From: Rickettsiales bacterium
Lineage (GTDB): Bacteria; Pseudomonadota; Alphaproteobacteria; Rickettsiales; UBA3002
Direction of reading: 5' to 3'
Assembly: GCA_947441895.1 (NCBI GenBank)
Contig: CANEUT010000016.1
Coordinates: forward strand, 1-16,145
Length of the DNA: 16,145 nucleotides
A program made the translations under genes and the position numbers. Of the stretch, positions 6,607 to 12,801 are shown one piece after another. The notes beneath the pieces are model-generated. The model was not told the DNA's origin. It saw only the letters and a list, made by a program, of their open reading frames with translations, and did no database searches. Numbering within the stretch: position 1 is the stretch's first letter; the number at the start of each line of letters is the position of its first letter.

Positions 6607-7053
6607 ATGGCCGCTCAAAACCCATACACCGATTTCATGAAACAGTTTTCGGAATTCAAAACCCCATCGATCCAAGCGTTCGATGTGAACCAAGTGCTTA
6701 ACTATGGCCGCCGCAACGCCGAAGCGTATTCGGCTGCTGGTCAGGCCCTTGCTGAAAGCGCTCAAGCCATCACCCGTCGTCAGGCTGAACTGGCCCGCGC
6801 GCAAGTTGAAAAACTGCTGAAAACCACCAAAGACATGCTGGTTAACGGTTCGCCAGAAATCAACACCGGCAAACAAGTTGAACTCGCGAAAACCATTTTC
6901 GAATCGCAGCTGAACAACCTGCGTGAAGTGTCGGAATTGGTGACCAAGTCGGGCTTCGAAGTGTTCGACGTGCTGAACAAGCGCGCTTCGGAATCGATCG
7001 AAGAAATGACCAATGTAGCAGCAACACCTGCAACGAAGAAAAAAGCCGCTTAG
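6607..7053 (+). CDS. Phasin family protein (polyhydroxyalkanoate granule-associated)
   Basis: A 148-residue, almost wholly helical, amphipathic protein without signal peptide or membrane segment. The N-terminus carries NPYTDFMKQFSEFKTPSIQA and the centre NYGRRNAEAYSAAGQALAES, followed by repeated heptad-like stretches (TRRQAELARAQVEKLL, KTIFESQLNNLREVSELV) and a lysine-rich tail TPATKKKAA. This matches the phasin_2 family of alphaproteobacteria, which coats PHB/PHA granules and may also act on other lipid surfaces. AGGAG 6 nt upstream fixes the start. The gene is monocistronic by the look of it: consensus promoter upstream, Rho-independent terminator downstream, convergent gene beyond. The operator-like dyads suggest repression relieved by polymer granules. 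The cell should therefore have pha genes elsewhere; none are here. Confidence 0.88.
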   Translation: MAAQNPYTDFMKQFSEFKTPSIQAFDVNQVLNYGRRNAEAYSAAGQALAESAQAITRRQAELARAQVEKLLKTTKDMLVNGSPEINTGKQVELAKTIFESQLNNLREVSELVTKSGFEVFDVLNKRASESIEEMTNVAATPATKKKAA

Positions 7054-7063
7054 TTATTGAGTG

Positions 7064-7135
7064 ATGAAGGTTGGTCTGCTGACCAACCTTCATTGCAGCA
7101 ACGCTTGCTCATGGCTGGTTCGCCCAGCTCACGAG
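7064..7135 (+). repeat. Family 1 palindromic element, A module only, after the phasin gene
   Basis: A perfect 13-bp hairpin, ATGAAGGTTGGTC (7064-7076), loop TGCT, GACCAACCTTCAT (7081-7093), begins 11 bp after the phasin stop. The body CGCTTGCTCATGGCTGG followed by TTCGCCCAGCTCACGAG matches the other copies. No B module follows; the next structure is the phasin terminator. Confidence 0.85.
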
Positions 7136-7143
7136 AGAATACC

Positions 7144-7178
7144 AAAGCGTCGGAACGAGAGTTTCGGCGCTTTTTCTT
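7144..7178 (+). terminator. Rho-independent terminator of the phasin gene
   Basis: AAAGCGTCGGAAC (7144-7156), GAGA tetraloop, GTTTCGGCGCTTT (7161-7173) pairs along 13 positions with two G-U wobbles, and the run TTTTTCTT follows. On the opposite strand the wobbles become mismatches and no T-run follows, so it mainly serves plus-strand transcription, stopping the phasin transcript before the convergent kinase gene. Confidence 0.8.
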
Positions 7179-7185
7179 GTTAGGC

Positions 7186-8586
7186 TTATTGGCCCTGTTG
7201 TTGCACGGCACGCGGCAGACGAATGGTCGCCTCCAAGCCGGTAATGGCGCCCTGTTCATCACGGATATTTTCCAGGCTCACCTCACCGCCATGGCTTTGG
7301 GCAATGGCCCGCACAATGGAAAGCCCCAAACCCACCCCACCCGTTTTGATATTGCGCGATGGCTCAAGTCGGGTGAAGGGCTTAAATACATGTTCCTGCT
7401 CAGCCTCGGGAATGCCCGGGCCAACATCAGTCACTTTAATGCGCACAAACGTCAGGCTTTGTTCCAGCGAAAGAATGGCCACGCCGCCCCCATAGCGCAA
7501 GGCATTATCGATCAAATTCGCCACGGCGCGGCGCATGGCTTGCGGGCGAAGCATTAGCGTCACCGGCGTCATTAGCCCCAGTCGCACATCGCTGTTTTGT
7601 CGCTGATATTGCTGCACCACATCGGCCAAAAATAGCACTACGTCCAGCGGCTCGGCCAGCTCGCCGGCGTCACCACGGGCAAAGTCTAAATACTCATCAA
7701 TCATCACCCGCATTTCTTCAATATCGGCCGCCAGCGCATCCCGCGTGACGTCATCAATTTTTCCCATTTCTATTTCCAACTTCATGCGGGTCAGCGGTGT
7801 GCGCAAATCATGGCTAATGCCGGCTAGCATTTCGGTGCGGCTGGCCACATGGCGGCGAATCCGTTCGGACATCATGAGAAAGGCGCGGCCAGCGCGGCGA
7901 ATTTCAATGGCCCCGCGCGGGCTGAAATTCACCACCTCTTGCCCCAGCCCAAATTGCTCGGCCACGCGCGCCAGCTGCACAATGGGCCGCACCTGATTGC
8001 GCAAAAACAAAATGGCAATCGTGGTGAGCAGCAGGGCCGAACCCACCATCCATAAAATGAAAATAAAGGTGGTGCTGCTGGCCAAACGTTTACGGTTCAT
8101 ATCAAGATTCAGCACCCCCGCTTCCACCGCGATGCGAATGCGAATCGTATCGGTGTTCAGGGTCACGATGCTGAATTTGTGAGGAATGCGACGGCTGAGA
8201 TTATCATAAAAATCGGGATAGTCAGAAGCGCCAACGGCTGGCTTAAATCGACTGCTATCCACGTCGAGTGTTGCCTTCATGCCCAGCTGGTTGGCACGCT
8301 CATGGGTGCGGCGAACCGCGTCATCCGGGCCAATGCGCATGTTCAAATCGTAATAAATATCCGAGAGCATGGCCACTTCCGCCGCCGCCGAATTCGCCAT
8401 ATTACGCACCACGCTATCCCAGTGGCGATCATAAAAAACATAGGCCACAAACAGCTGCAACAAAATCACCGGCAACAGCAAAATAAGCAGCGCCCGGCTA
8501 AACAGGCTGCTGGGCATCATGCGCTTCAGGCTGATACGTCGTGCCCGCGCGCGGCGATGAAGCTGCTGTTTAAGCCTGGTCGGCAT
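7186..8586 (-). CDS. EnvZ-like sensor histidine kinase
   Basis: An inner-membrane two-component sensor of 466 residues from the ATG at 8586. Two hydrophobic segments (RALLILLLPVILLQLFVAYV near residue 30; IFILWMVGSALLLTTIAILF near 185-205) flank a periplasmic domain of about 130 residues. A HAMP linker follows (RNQVRPIVQLARVAEQFG). The HisKA H-box is GISHDLRTPLTRMKLE with phospho-accepting H259, and the ATPase domain shows the N box NLIDNALRYGG, G1 DVGPGIP and G2 GGVGLGLSIV. The chosen start overlaps the end of the upstream response regulator gene by 17 bp; an ATG at 8520 is an alternative, and the open frame extends back to 8694 without support. The overlap argues for co-transcription and pairing with that regulator. 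The sequence resembles alphaproteobacterial EnvZ-type kinases; the stimulus is unknown. Confidence 0.92.
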   Translation of the reverse strand: MPTRLKQQLHRRARARRISLKRMMPSSLFSRALLILLLPVILLQLFVAYVFYDRHWDSVVRNMANSAAAEVAMLSDIYYDLNMRIGPDDAVRRTHERANQLGMKATLDVDSSRFKPAVGASDYPDFYDNLSRRIPHKFSIVTLNTDTIRIRIAVEAGVLNLDMNRKRLASSTTFIFILWMVGSALLLTTIAILFLRNQVRPIVQLARVAEQFGLGQEVVNFSPRGAIEIRRAGRAFLMMSERIRRHVASRTEMLAGISHDLRTPLTRMKLEIEMGKIDDVTRDALAADIEEMRVMIDEYLDFARGDAGELAEPLDVVLFLADVVQQYQRQNSDVRLGLMTPVTLMLRPQAMRRAVANLIDNALRYGGGVAILSLEQSLTFVRIKVTDVGPGIPEAEQEHVFKPFTRLEPSRNIKTGGVGLGLSIVRAIAQSHGGEVSLENIRDEQGAITGLEATIRLPRAVQQQGQ

Positions 8587-9277
8587 AGAGCACATATCCG
8601 GCATGGCGAATGGTTTGCAAATAGGTGGGCTTACCCGGTTGCGGTTCAATTTTTTTTCGCAGACGGTTAATTTGCACATCAATCGAACGTTCATTATGCA
8701 CGTCGCCCAGTTTTGTGGCCAGCGCCTCGCGGCTAACCGGTGTGCCTGCCGCTTCCGCCAGAATACGCAAACAATCGCTTTCGCTGGAGGTTAAATAAAC
8801 CGGCATGCCCGCATGAACAAGGCGACCCGAGCTCAGATCGAACCGATAGTCGCCAAACTTCACCGCCTGTTTGCTAAGCGCAGCATCGCGGCGACGGGCC
8901 AGCATATTTTCCAACCGCAGCAATAATTCGCGGGGAGCAAAGGGCTTAGCCAAATAATCGGCCGCGCCCGCTTCCAGGCCCGAAATGCGATCTTCGGCCT
9001 CGCCGCGCGCGGTGAGCAGCAGCACCGGCGGCGATCCGGCGCGATTTTTCAGGCGGGCGGCATAGGCAATGCCACTTTCACCCGGCATCATCACGTCGAG
9101 CACCATGCCGTCGACCGCAAAAACATCCAACAGCTCTTCAGCCTCCTCAGCATGGCTGGCCGTGGAAATAAAAAAACCATGCTCGCCCAGAAACTGCTTC
9201 AGCAATGAACGCAGCCGCTCATCGTCATCGACAACAACAATATGCGGGGCTTTGCTTATGATGGCGGCGTCGGTCAT
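8570..9277 (-). CDS. OmpR/PhoB-type response regulator
   Basis: A 235-residue DNA-binding regulator. The receiver domain (about 12-125) has the acidic pocket D17-D18-D19, phospho-acceptor D61 in VLDVMMPGESG, T89 in LLLTARGE and K111 in LAKPF. The C-terminal winged helix (about 135-232) includes LTSSESDCLRILAE and the recognition region NERSIDVQINRLRKKIEP. The usual GADDY of the family is GAADY here. It starts 19 bp after smr, probably on the same transcript, and overlaps the kinase gene. It resembles the PetR-like regulators of alphaproteobacteria, but I cannot assign the regulon. The spacer before its ATG is a 15-bp fragment of the family 1 repeat, whose reverse complement supplies GAGAG as the only Shine-Dalgarno-like sequence. 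Confidence 0.94.
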   Translation of the reverse strand: MTDAAIISKAPHIVVVDDDERLRSLLKQFLGEHGFFISTASHAEEAEELLDVFAVDGMVLDVMMPGESGIAYAARLKNRAGSPPVLLLTARGEAEDRISGLEAGAADYLAKPFAPRELLLRLENMLARRRDAALSKQAVKFGDYRFDLSSGRLVHAGMPVYLTSSESDCLRILAEAAGTPVSREALATKLGDVHNERSIDVQINRLRKKIEPQPGKPTYLQTIRHAGYVLYADQA

Positions 9278-9279
9278 GT

Positions 9280-9294
9280 CGCTCTCGCGGGCTC
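9280..9294 (+). repeat. Family 1 repeat fragment in the smr-regulator spacer
   Basis: CGCTCTCGCGGGCTC is identical over 15 bp to the body of the copies at 2078-2092 and near 12733. It takes up nearly the whole 19-bp gap between the smr stop and the regulator start. Neither hairpin is present, so it is a relic or a coincidence; the exact match and intergenic position favour a relic. Confidence 0.4.
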
Positions 9295-9296
9295 GA

Positions 9297-9830
9297 TTAA
9301 AAATAAATACACTGCCTAGGGCATTTTTTCAGTAACACATGCAGCGCCCCTTCGCCTCCTTTTTCTGGCGAGGCAACCGCCATGCCTGCCACCATGCGGC
9401 GCATGTCCGGCTCATTCAACCATTCGGGCACGGCGCGGCGCAACACCCCTTCGCCCACACGGCCTTTGCCGGTGATAATAAGCACATGGCGGTGACCAAG
9501 AGCATAGTGTTTGTGGATGAAATCGTTGGTGCGCCTATACGCTTCGATTTTACTTAATCCGTGTAAATCAAGCGTCGCCATCACGGGCCCGCGTGATTTC
9601 AACTGTCTACCAGCGGCGCGGGTGGTAAGGGGTGCCACAGGCGGCAGAGCCACTTCCCTTTTATGCTTTTTCACCGTGGTTTTGGATATGGCTGGCGGGT
9701 CAATCTCAGCCGCCAGCGCATCCATTGCTTCAGCTTCATCATCCCCCTCAGGCGGGGTGGTTTTTATGGTGAAGCGGTTACTTTCGCGCCAGATTCGACG
9801 CTCTTGCTCGGTGGGCAACCGCTTCTTCAC
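9297..9830 (-). CDS. Smr domain protein (MutS2 C-terminal-like putative nuclease)
   Basis: A 177-residue protein. The first 80 or so residues are charged and low in predicted structure. The Smr domain occupies about 86-172 with its hallmark motifs LDLHGLSKIEAYRRTNDFI, LIITGKGRVGEGVLRRAVP and GGEGALHVLLKK. Smr domains bind and nick nucleic acid; stand-alone proteobacterial versions (YdaL/SmrA-like) have an unclear cellular role. The start is GTG at 9830, overlapping the mltA stop by 4 bp (GTGA), so translational coupling is likely. The C-terminus ends in an unusual short tail, CPRQCIYF. An mltA-smr pair is common in alphaproteobacteria. Confidence 0.9.
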   Translation of the reverse strand: MKKRLPTEQERRIWRESNRFTIKTTPPEGDDEAEAMDALAAEIDPPAISKTTVKKHKREVALPPVAPLTTRAAGRQLKSRGPVMATLDLHGLSKIEAYRRTNDFIHKHYALGHRHVLIITGKGRVGEGVLRRAVPEWLNEPDMRRMVAGMAVASPEKGGEGALHVLLKKCPRQCIYF

Positions 9831-11014
9831 TTCGACCCGGCGGCAGCAAAGGGTGATTTCGGCGTCGCCGCCGGCATCACTTCAAACGGTGAAGCAGGCA
9901 TGGAATTTGGTGCAATGGGTGGTGCGGGTGGCGGCGCAAGTTGCGATCCCGCGGCCAGCGGTAATAACCAGAACACATTGGCCTGCGATTTTTGATGGCC
10001 CGCATACCATTCCTCACGCTCGCCCATACCATAGAAAATATCGCCGCGATGCGGGCCCTTCAACGCGCCGCCGGTATCTTGTGAAACAAACAGTCGCTGC
10101 AATTTCACCTGCCGACCCGTTTGATATTCCGACTGGGTGGTATCGACATAGGTCGGCACACCATAGGCGGCGCGGTCATCATCAATCGCCAACGAACGCA
10201 ATTTGGTAAGCGGAATGCCCAGTGCACCCTTCGCTGCCTCATTCCCCGGTGATAACTTAAAGAAAATATACGATGGATTCTGGTTCAGTACCTCGTTCAT
10301 TTGGCTGGGATTGTCGCGCAACCAATCGCGGATCGATTGCATGGAAACATTTTCAAGCTCGCCGCGCTCTTTCAAAATGCGGCCAATGGGCACAAATTCA
10401 TGGCCATTTTGCGCCGCATATTGCAGCCCGACCGTCTTGCCATTATCAAGCTTCACCTTGCCCGATCCTTGAATATGAAGGAAAGAAAGCATCACCGGAT
10501 CATCGACATACAGCAGCACTGGCACCTTGCCTTTCAAGGCGCCGCCCACAATTTCGGCGCGGCTGTAATAGGGTTTAAAGAAGTTGCTTGGCACGCCATA
10601 AACCGGCGTCAAATAAGGTTTTTTGCGGGTGAGCGACCCGCGCAGTAATGGCTCATAATAGCCGGTCATTAACCCTTGCGGTTTTGATTCGGTTGTCACT
10701 TTATAGGGCGCAAAGCGTGATTCAAAGAACTGGCGCGCCCCATCGTTCGTCGGCTGGCCAAGGGCACGGGCATCGTCGCACACTTTTTCCCACTGTGCGC
10801 GTACACCAATGGGGCCTTCCTCGCGTGATCGCCAGGCTTTCTCGCCACGGTTCATGTTCGCGCCGCACGAATCCACAAACACGCCAAACGCCTCGGCGTG
10901 CGAGTCGTCATTCCAACCACTCAGGTCGTTGAATTTAGCCGGATAAAGTTTTGTGGCATCGCCGCAGGCCGATAAGCCGAGCAGCGCGATAAGAATGAGA
11001 AGATGTTTTTTCAT
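9827..11014 (-). CDS. mltA: Membrane-bound lytic murein transglycosylase A (lipoprotein)
   Basis: Cleaves the MurNAc-GlcNAc bond of peptidoglycan with formation of 1,6-anhydroMurNAc. The ATG at 11014 gives a lipoprotein signal MKKHLLILIALLGLSAC with lipobox LSAC and lipidated C17. The body shows MltA landmarks: MTGYYEPLLRGS, LSFLHIQGSGKV, SYIFFKL and the catalytic region SQDTGGALKGPHRGDIFYG with the active-site Asp D325, then WYAGHQKSQANVFWLLP of the 3D domain. The protein is 395 residues and ends in a Pro/Ala-rich tail of about 45 residues that is not part of the catalytic fold. The open frame continues upstream to 11197, but the signal peptide fixes the start. It first requires Lgt, which is encoded further along this window. 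Confidence 0.95.
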   Translation of the reverse strand: MKKHLLILIALLGLSACGDATKLYPAKFNDLSGWNDDSHAEAFGVFVDSCGANMNRGEKAWRSREEGPIGVRAQWEKVCDDARALGQPTNDGARQFFESRFAPYKVTTESKPQGLMTGYYEPLLRGSLTRKKPYLTPVYGVPSNFFKPYYSRAEIVGGALKGKVPVLLYVDDPVMLSFLHIQGSGKVKLDNGKTVGLQYAAQNGHEFVPIGRILKERGELENVSMQSIRDWLRDNPSQMNEVLNQNPSYIFFKLSPGNEAAKGALGIPLTKLRSLAIDDDRAAYGVPTYVDTTQSEYQTGRQVKLQRLFVSQDTGGALKGPHRGDIFYGMGEREEWYAGHQKSQANVFWLLPLAAGSQLAPPPAPPIAPNSMPASPFEVMPAATPKSPFAAAGSK

Positions 11015-11020
11015 AGCCAA

Positions 11021-11050
11021 GCCATAGCGTGGTAAAGCGGCTTTTGTCAC
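11021..11050 (-). promoter_or_regulatory. Possible leaderless promoter of mltA
   Basis: On the minus strand GTGACA (11050-11045), 18 nt, TATGGC (11026-11021), then 6 nt to the ATG. The -35 matches consensus in 5 of 6 positions and the -10 in 4 of 6. There is no Shine-Dalgarno before the ATG, which fits a transcript starting at or next to the start codon. Confidence 0.4.
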
Positions 11051-11130
11051 GCCCCTATACGCTGATGCTGGTACTAGCAGCATAAAGTTTTGTGCAGCAT
11101 GGCTTTTGGGCGACAATTTTTTTATTGCTC

Positions 11131-11303
11131 GGGTTTGTCTCCTGACAGAAACCCTCGCGATAGCTGATGGCTCGCGCGTCAAACTCGCTCCTGCCACTCA
11201 AACATTGGTGGCATCGGCGCGTAGCCTTCCATGGCGCCTGTCCCCCGAAGCCTTGGGCGTTGGGGAAGCCGCGTTAGCGCGGGGGTTTGGGGGCGATGCC
11301 CCC
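11131..11303 (+). repeat. Family 1 palindromic element, degenerate copy between ubiK and mltA
   Basis: Hairpin A is GGGTTTGTC (11131-11139), loop TCCT, GACAGAAACCC (11144-11154), with an unpaired base. The body is diverged (CTGATGGCTCGCGCG). The B module starts GCGTAGCCTTCCATGGCG at 11219 and ends in GGGGGTTT and the hairpin GGGGGC-GAT-GCCCCC (11289-11303), 5 bp from the ubiK stop. It lies on the strand opposite to both flanking genes and takes up most of the 294-bp spacer. Confidence 0.75.
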
Positions 11304-11308
11304 ATCCG

Positions 11309-11545
11309 CTACTTCTTCAATTTCTCTATCTCAGCACGCAACGCTTCATTCTCGGCGCGGGCTTTCTCGGCCATGGCTTTCACCACCTCAAATTCATTGC
11401 GGTCAACAAAGCGTTCGCCGGCGAAAAGCCGCTCCAGCTTATCGGCCACCATGGTTTCAATTTCACGGCGCATATCCATTAAGCTACCGGCAGCACCGGA
11501 GGCCATTTTGGCAAAATCTTCGAACAGCTTGGAATCTTTTTGCAT
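11309..11545 (-). CDS. ubiK: UbiK-family (BMFP domain) accessory factor of ubiquinone synthesis
   Basis: A 78-residue protein from the ATG at 11545. It begins MQKDSKLFEDFAKMASGAAG, continues with MRREIETMVADKLERLF and ends in a coiled coil rich in Ala, Glu and Lys (VVKAMAEKARAENEALRAEI). This is the BMFP family, in which UbiK/YqiC of enterobacteria assists the Ubi complex for aerobic ubiquinone synthesis and binds membranes. The frame extends back to 11599, but family alignment and a promoter ending 6 nt upstream favour 11545. Neighbourhood supports it: a UbiK-family gene beside lgt is a frequent alphaproteobacterial arrangement, here divergent with rfaD between. The function in this organism is inferred from the family. 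Confidence 0.82.
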   Translation of the reverse strand: MQKDSKLFEDFAKMASGAAGSLMDMRREIETMVADKLERLFAGERFVDRNEFEVVKAMAEKARAENEALRAEIEKLKK

Positions 11546-11551
11546 ATCGGC

Positions 11552-11580
11552 AGTGTACAGAATCGAGTAATCAGAGTCGA
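11552..11580 (-). promoter_or_regulatory. Promoter of ubiK, probably leaderless
   Basis: On the minus strand TCGACT (11580-11575), 17 nt, TACACT (11557-11552), then 6 nt to the ATG at 11545. There is no Shine-Dalgarno. The same -35 hexamer and spacing occur in the divergent rfaD promoter. Confidence 0.5.
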
Positions 11581-11630
11581 GAAAAGAACACAGTTTCATC
11601 TAAAATAGCCATGGAATTATATAAAAATCA

Positions 11631-11667
11631 CTCGACTCTCGACTCTCGATTCTGATCGCTCTACTAT
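11631..11667 (+). promoter_or_regulatory. Promoter of rfaD with tandem CTCGACT heptamers
   Basis: TCGACT (11639-11644), 17 nt, TACTAT (11662-11667). The region opens with three tandem heptamers CTCGACT, CTCGACT, CTCGATT (11631-11651), so a second TCGACT lies at 11632. The leader would be about 20 nt and includes AGGAA. The sequence is an imperfect inverted repeat of the ubiK promoter across an AT-rich centre (11596-11630). Confidence 0.5.
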
Positions 11668-11694
11668 CATCTTTTAATTTTAGGAACATGGAAC

Positions 11695-12690
11695 ATGAAA
11701 CGTATTCTTGTTACCGGCGGCGCCGGATTCATTGGTAGTAACATTGCTGGTACGCTTGCCGATCATACCGAATATCGGGTGGTGGTTGCCGACCAATTCG
11801 GTAGCGACGAAAAATGGCGCAACCTTGCCAAGCACCGCATTTATGAAATTATTTCACCCGGTGAGATTTTTTACTGGCTGGAATCCAACAAAAACGAGCT
11901 CGACGCCATTATTCACATGGGCGCCATTTCCAGCACCACCGAAACCGATGTTGATTTGATTCTGGAAACTAACTTCACCCTCTCACGTGGGCTTTGGAAC
12001 TGGGCGGCACAAAATAAAAAGCGCTTCATTTATGCCTCTTCAGCCGCCACCTATGGTGGCGGCGAAGCCGGCTTCAAAGACGATTTAGCGCCCGAGGCAT
12101 TGGCCAAATTAAAGCCACTGAACGCCTATGGCTGGAGCAAGCAATTGTTCGATCAGTTTGTGGCCATTGCCACCAGTGGCGCAGGCGATAAACTGCCGCC
12201 GCAATGGGTGGGCCTTAAATTCTTCAATGTTTACGGTCCGAATGAATATCACAAAGACGGCCAACAATCGGTGGTGGCGCAAATCTTCCCACACGCCAAA
12301 TATGGCCGTCCGGTGAAATTATTTAAATCGTACCATGCGGATTACAAAGACGGCGAACAACTGCGCGACTTTATTTACGTCAAAGACTGCGTGAAGCTCA
12401 CTGCGTGGATTCTGGGCAACCCGCAGGTCACCGGGCTTTATAACGTGGGTACTGGCAAGGCACGTAGCTTTAATGACCTGGCCAAGGCAGCGTTTTCAGC
12501 CGTGGGCAAAGAACCGCACATCACCTATTTTGATATGCCGGAAGAATTGCGCAGCAAATACCAATACCTTACCGAAGCCGACATGACTCGCCTGCGCGCG
12601 GCCGGATATACGGACGCCTTCACCAGCCTTGAAGATGGAGTGAAAGACTATATTCAGACCTATCTCAACCAGGATGACCAGTATTTTTAG
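11695..12690 (+). CDS. rfaD: ADP-L-glycero-D-manno-heptose 6-epimerase
   Basis: Also called hldD. It converts ADP-D-glycero- to ADP-L-glycero-D-manno-heptose, the donor for the inner core of lipopolysaccharide. At 331 residues it is an extended SDR: N-terminal TGGAGFIGSNIA (7-18), the family-specific FGSDEKWRNLAKHRI segment, MGAISSTTETD, SSAATYGGGEAGF and the catalytic Y145/K149 (NAYGWSK), then KFFNVYGPNEYHK, the usual substrate region SYHADYKDGEQLRDFIYV, and YNVGTGKARSFNDLA. AGGAA lies 8 nt before the ATG at 11695; another ATG at 11688 is out of frame. It indicates a Gram-negative outer membrane with heptose-containing LPS. The next gene, lgt, follows across a family 1 repeat and may share the transcript. 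Confidence 0.96.
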   Translation: MKRILVTGGAGFIGSNIAGTLADHTEYRVVVADQFGSDEKWRNLAKHRIYEIISPGEIFYWLESNKNELDAIIHMGAISSTTETDVDLILETNFTLSRGLWNWAAQNKKRFIYASSAATYGGGEAGFKDDLAPEALAKLKPLNAYGWSKQLFDQFVAIATSGAGDKLPPQWVGLKFFNVYGPNEYHKDGQQSVVAQIFPHAKYGRPVKLFKSYHADYKDGEQLRDFIYVKDCVKLTAWILGNPQVTGLYNVGTGKARSFNDLAKAAFSAVGKEPHITYFDMPEELRSKYQYLTEADMTRLRAAGYTDAFTSLEDGVKDYIQTYLNQDDQYF

Positions 12691-12698
12691 TATTTATT

Positions 12699-12773
12699 GC
12701 ATCCTTTTGGTCTTCTGACCAAAAGGATGCGCCGCTCTCGCGGGCTCATGGCTGGCTCGCCCAGCTCGCGCGG
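12699..12773 (+). repeat. Family 1 palindromic element, A module, between rfaD and lgt
   Basis: The longest perfect hairpin of the family: GCATCCTTTTGGTC (12699-12712), loop TTCT, GACCAAAAGGATGC (12717-12730), 14 bp. The body CCGCTCTCGCGGGCTCATGG, GCTGGCTCGCCCAGCTCGC follows to about 12773, including a small CCGC-TCTC-GCGG stem. It begins 9 bp after the rfaD stop and ends 29 bp before the lgt start. It is open in the lgt frame, so the longest open frame wrongly appears to begin in it at 12697. Confidence 0.88.
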
Positions 12774-12801
12774 AGCTCATAGTAAAGGGTTTGTTCCCGT
12801 G

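Noticed and set aside
7057..7557. A 166-codon plus-strand open frame after the phasin gene
   Set aside because: It starts in the family 1 repeat, crosses the phasin terminator and then runs antisense to the kinase gene.
8179..8670. A 163-codon plus-strand open frame opposite the kinase
   Set aside because: Antisense shadow; composition is His/Arg rich as expected from reverse reading.
9511..10209. A 232-codon plus-strand open frame opposite smr and mltA
   Set aside because: Antisense to two motif-supported genes and without any family signal of its own.
11015..11197. MltA starting upstream at 11197
   Set aside because: The lipoprotein signal with lipobox begins at 11014, so any upstream residues would destroy it.
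2049..12773. CRISPR array from repeated sequences
   Set aside because: The repeats are kilobases apart, in both orientations, without regular spacers or cas genes.
12697..12801. Lgt starting at 12697 with a 35-residue extension
   Set aside because: The extension is translated repeat sequence and the standard Lgt N-terminus begins at 12802.
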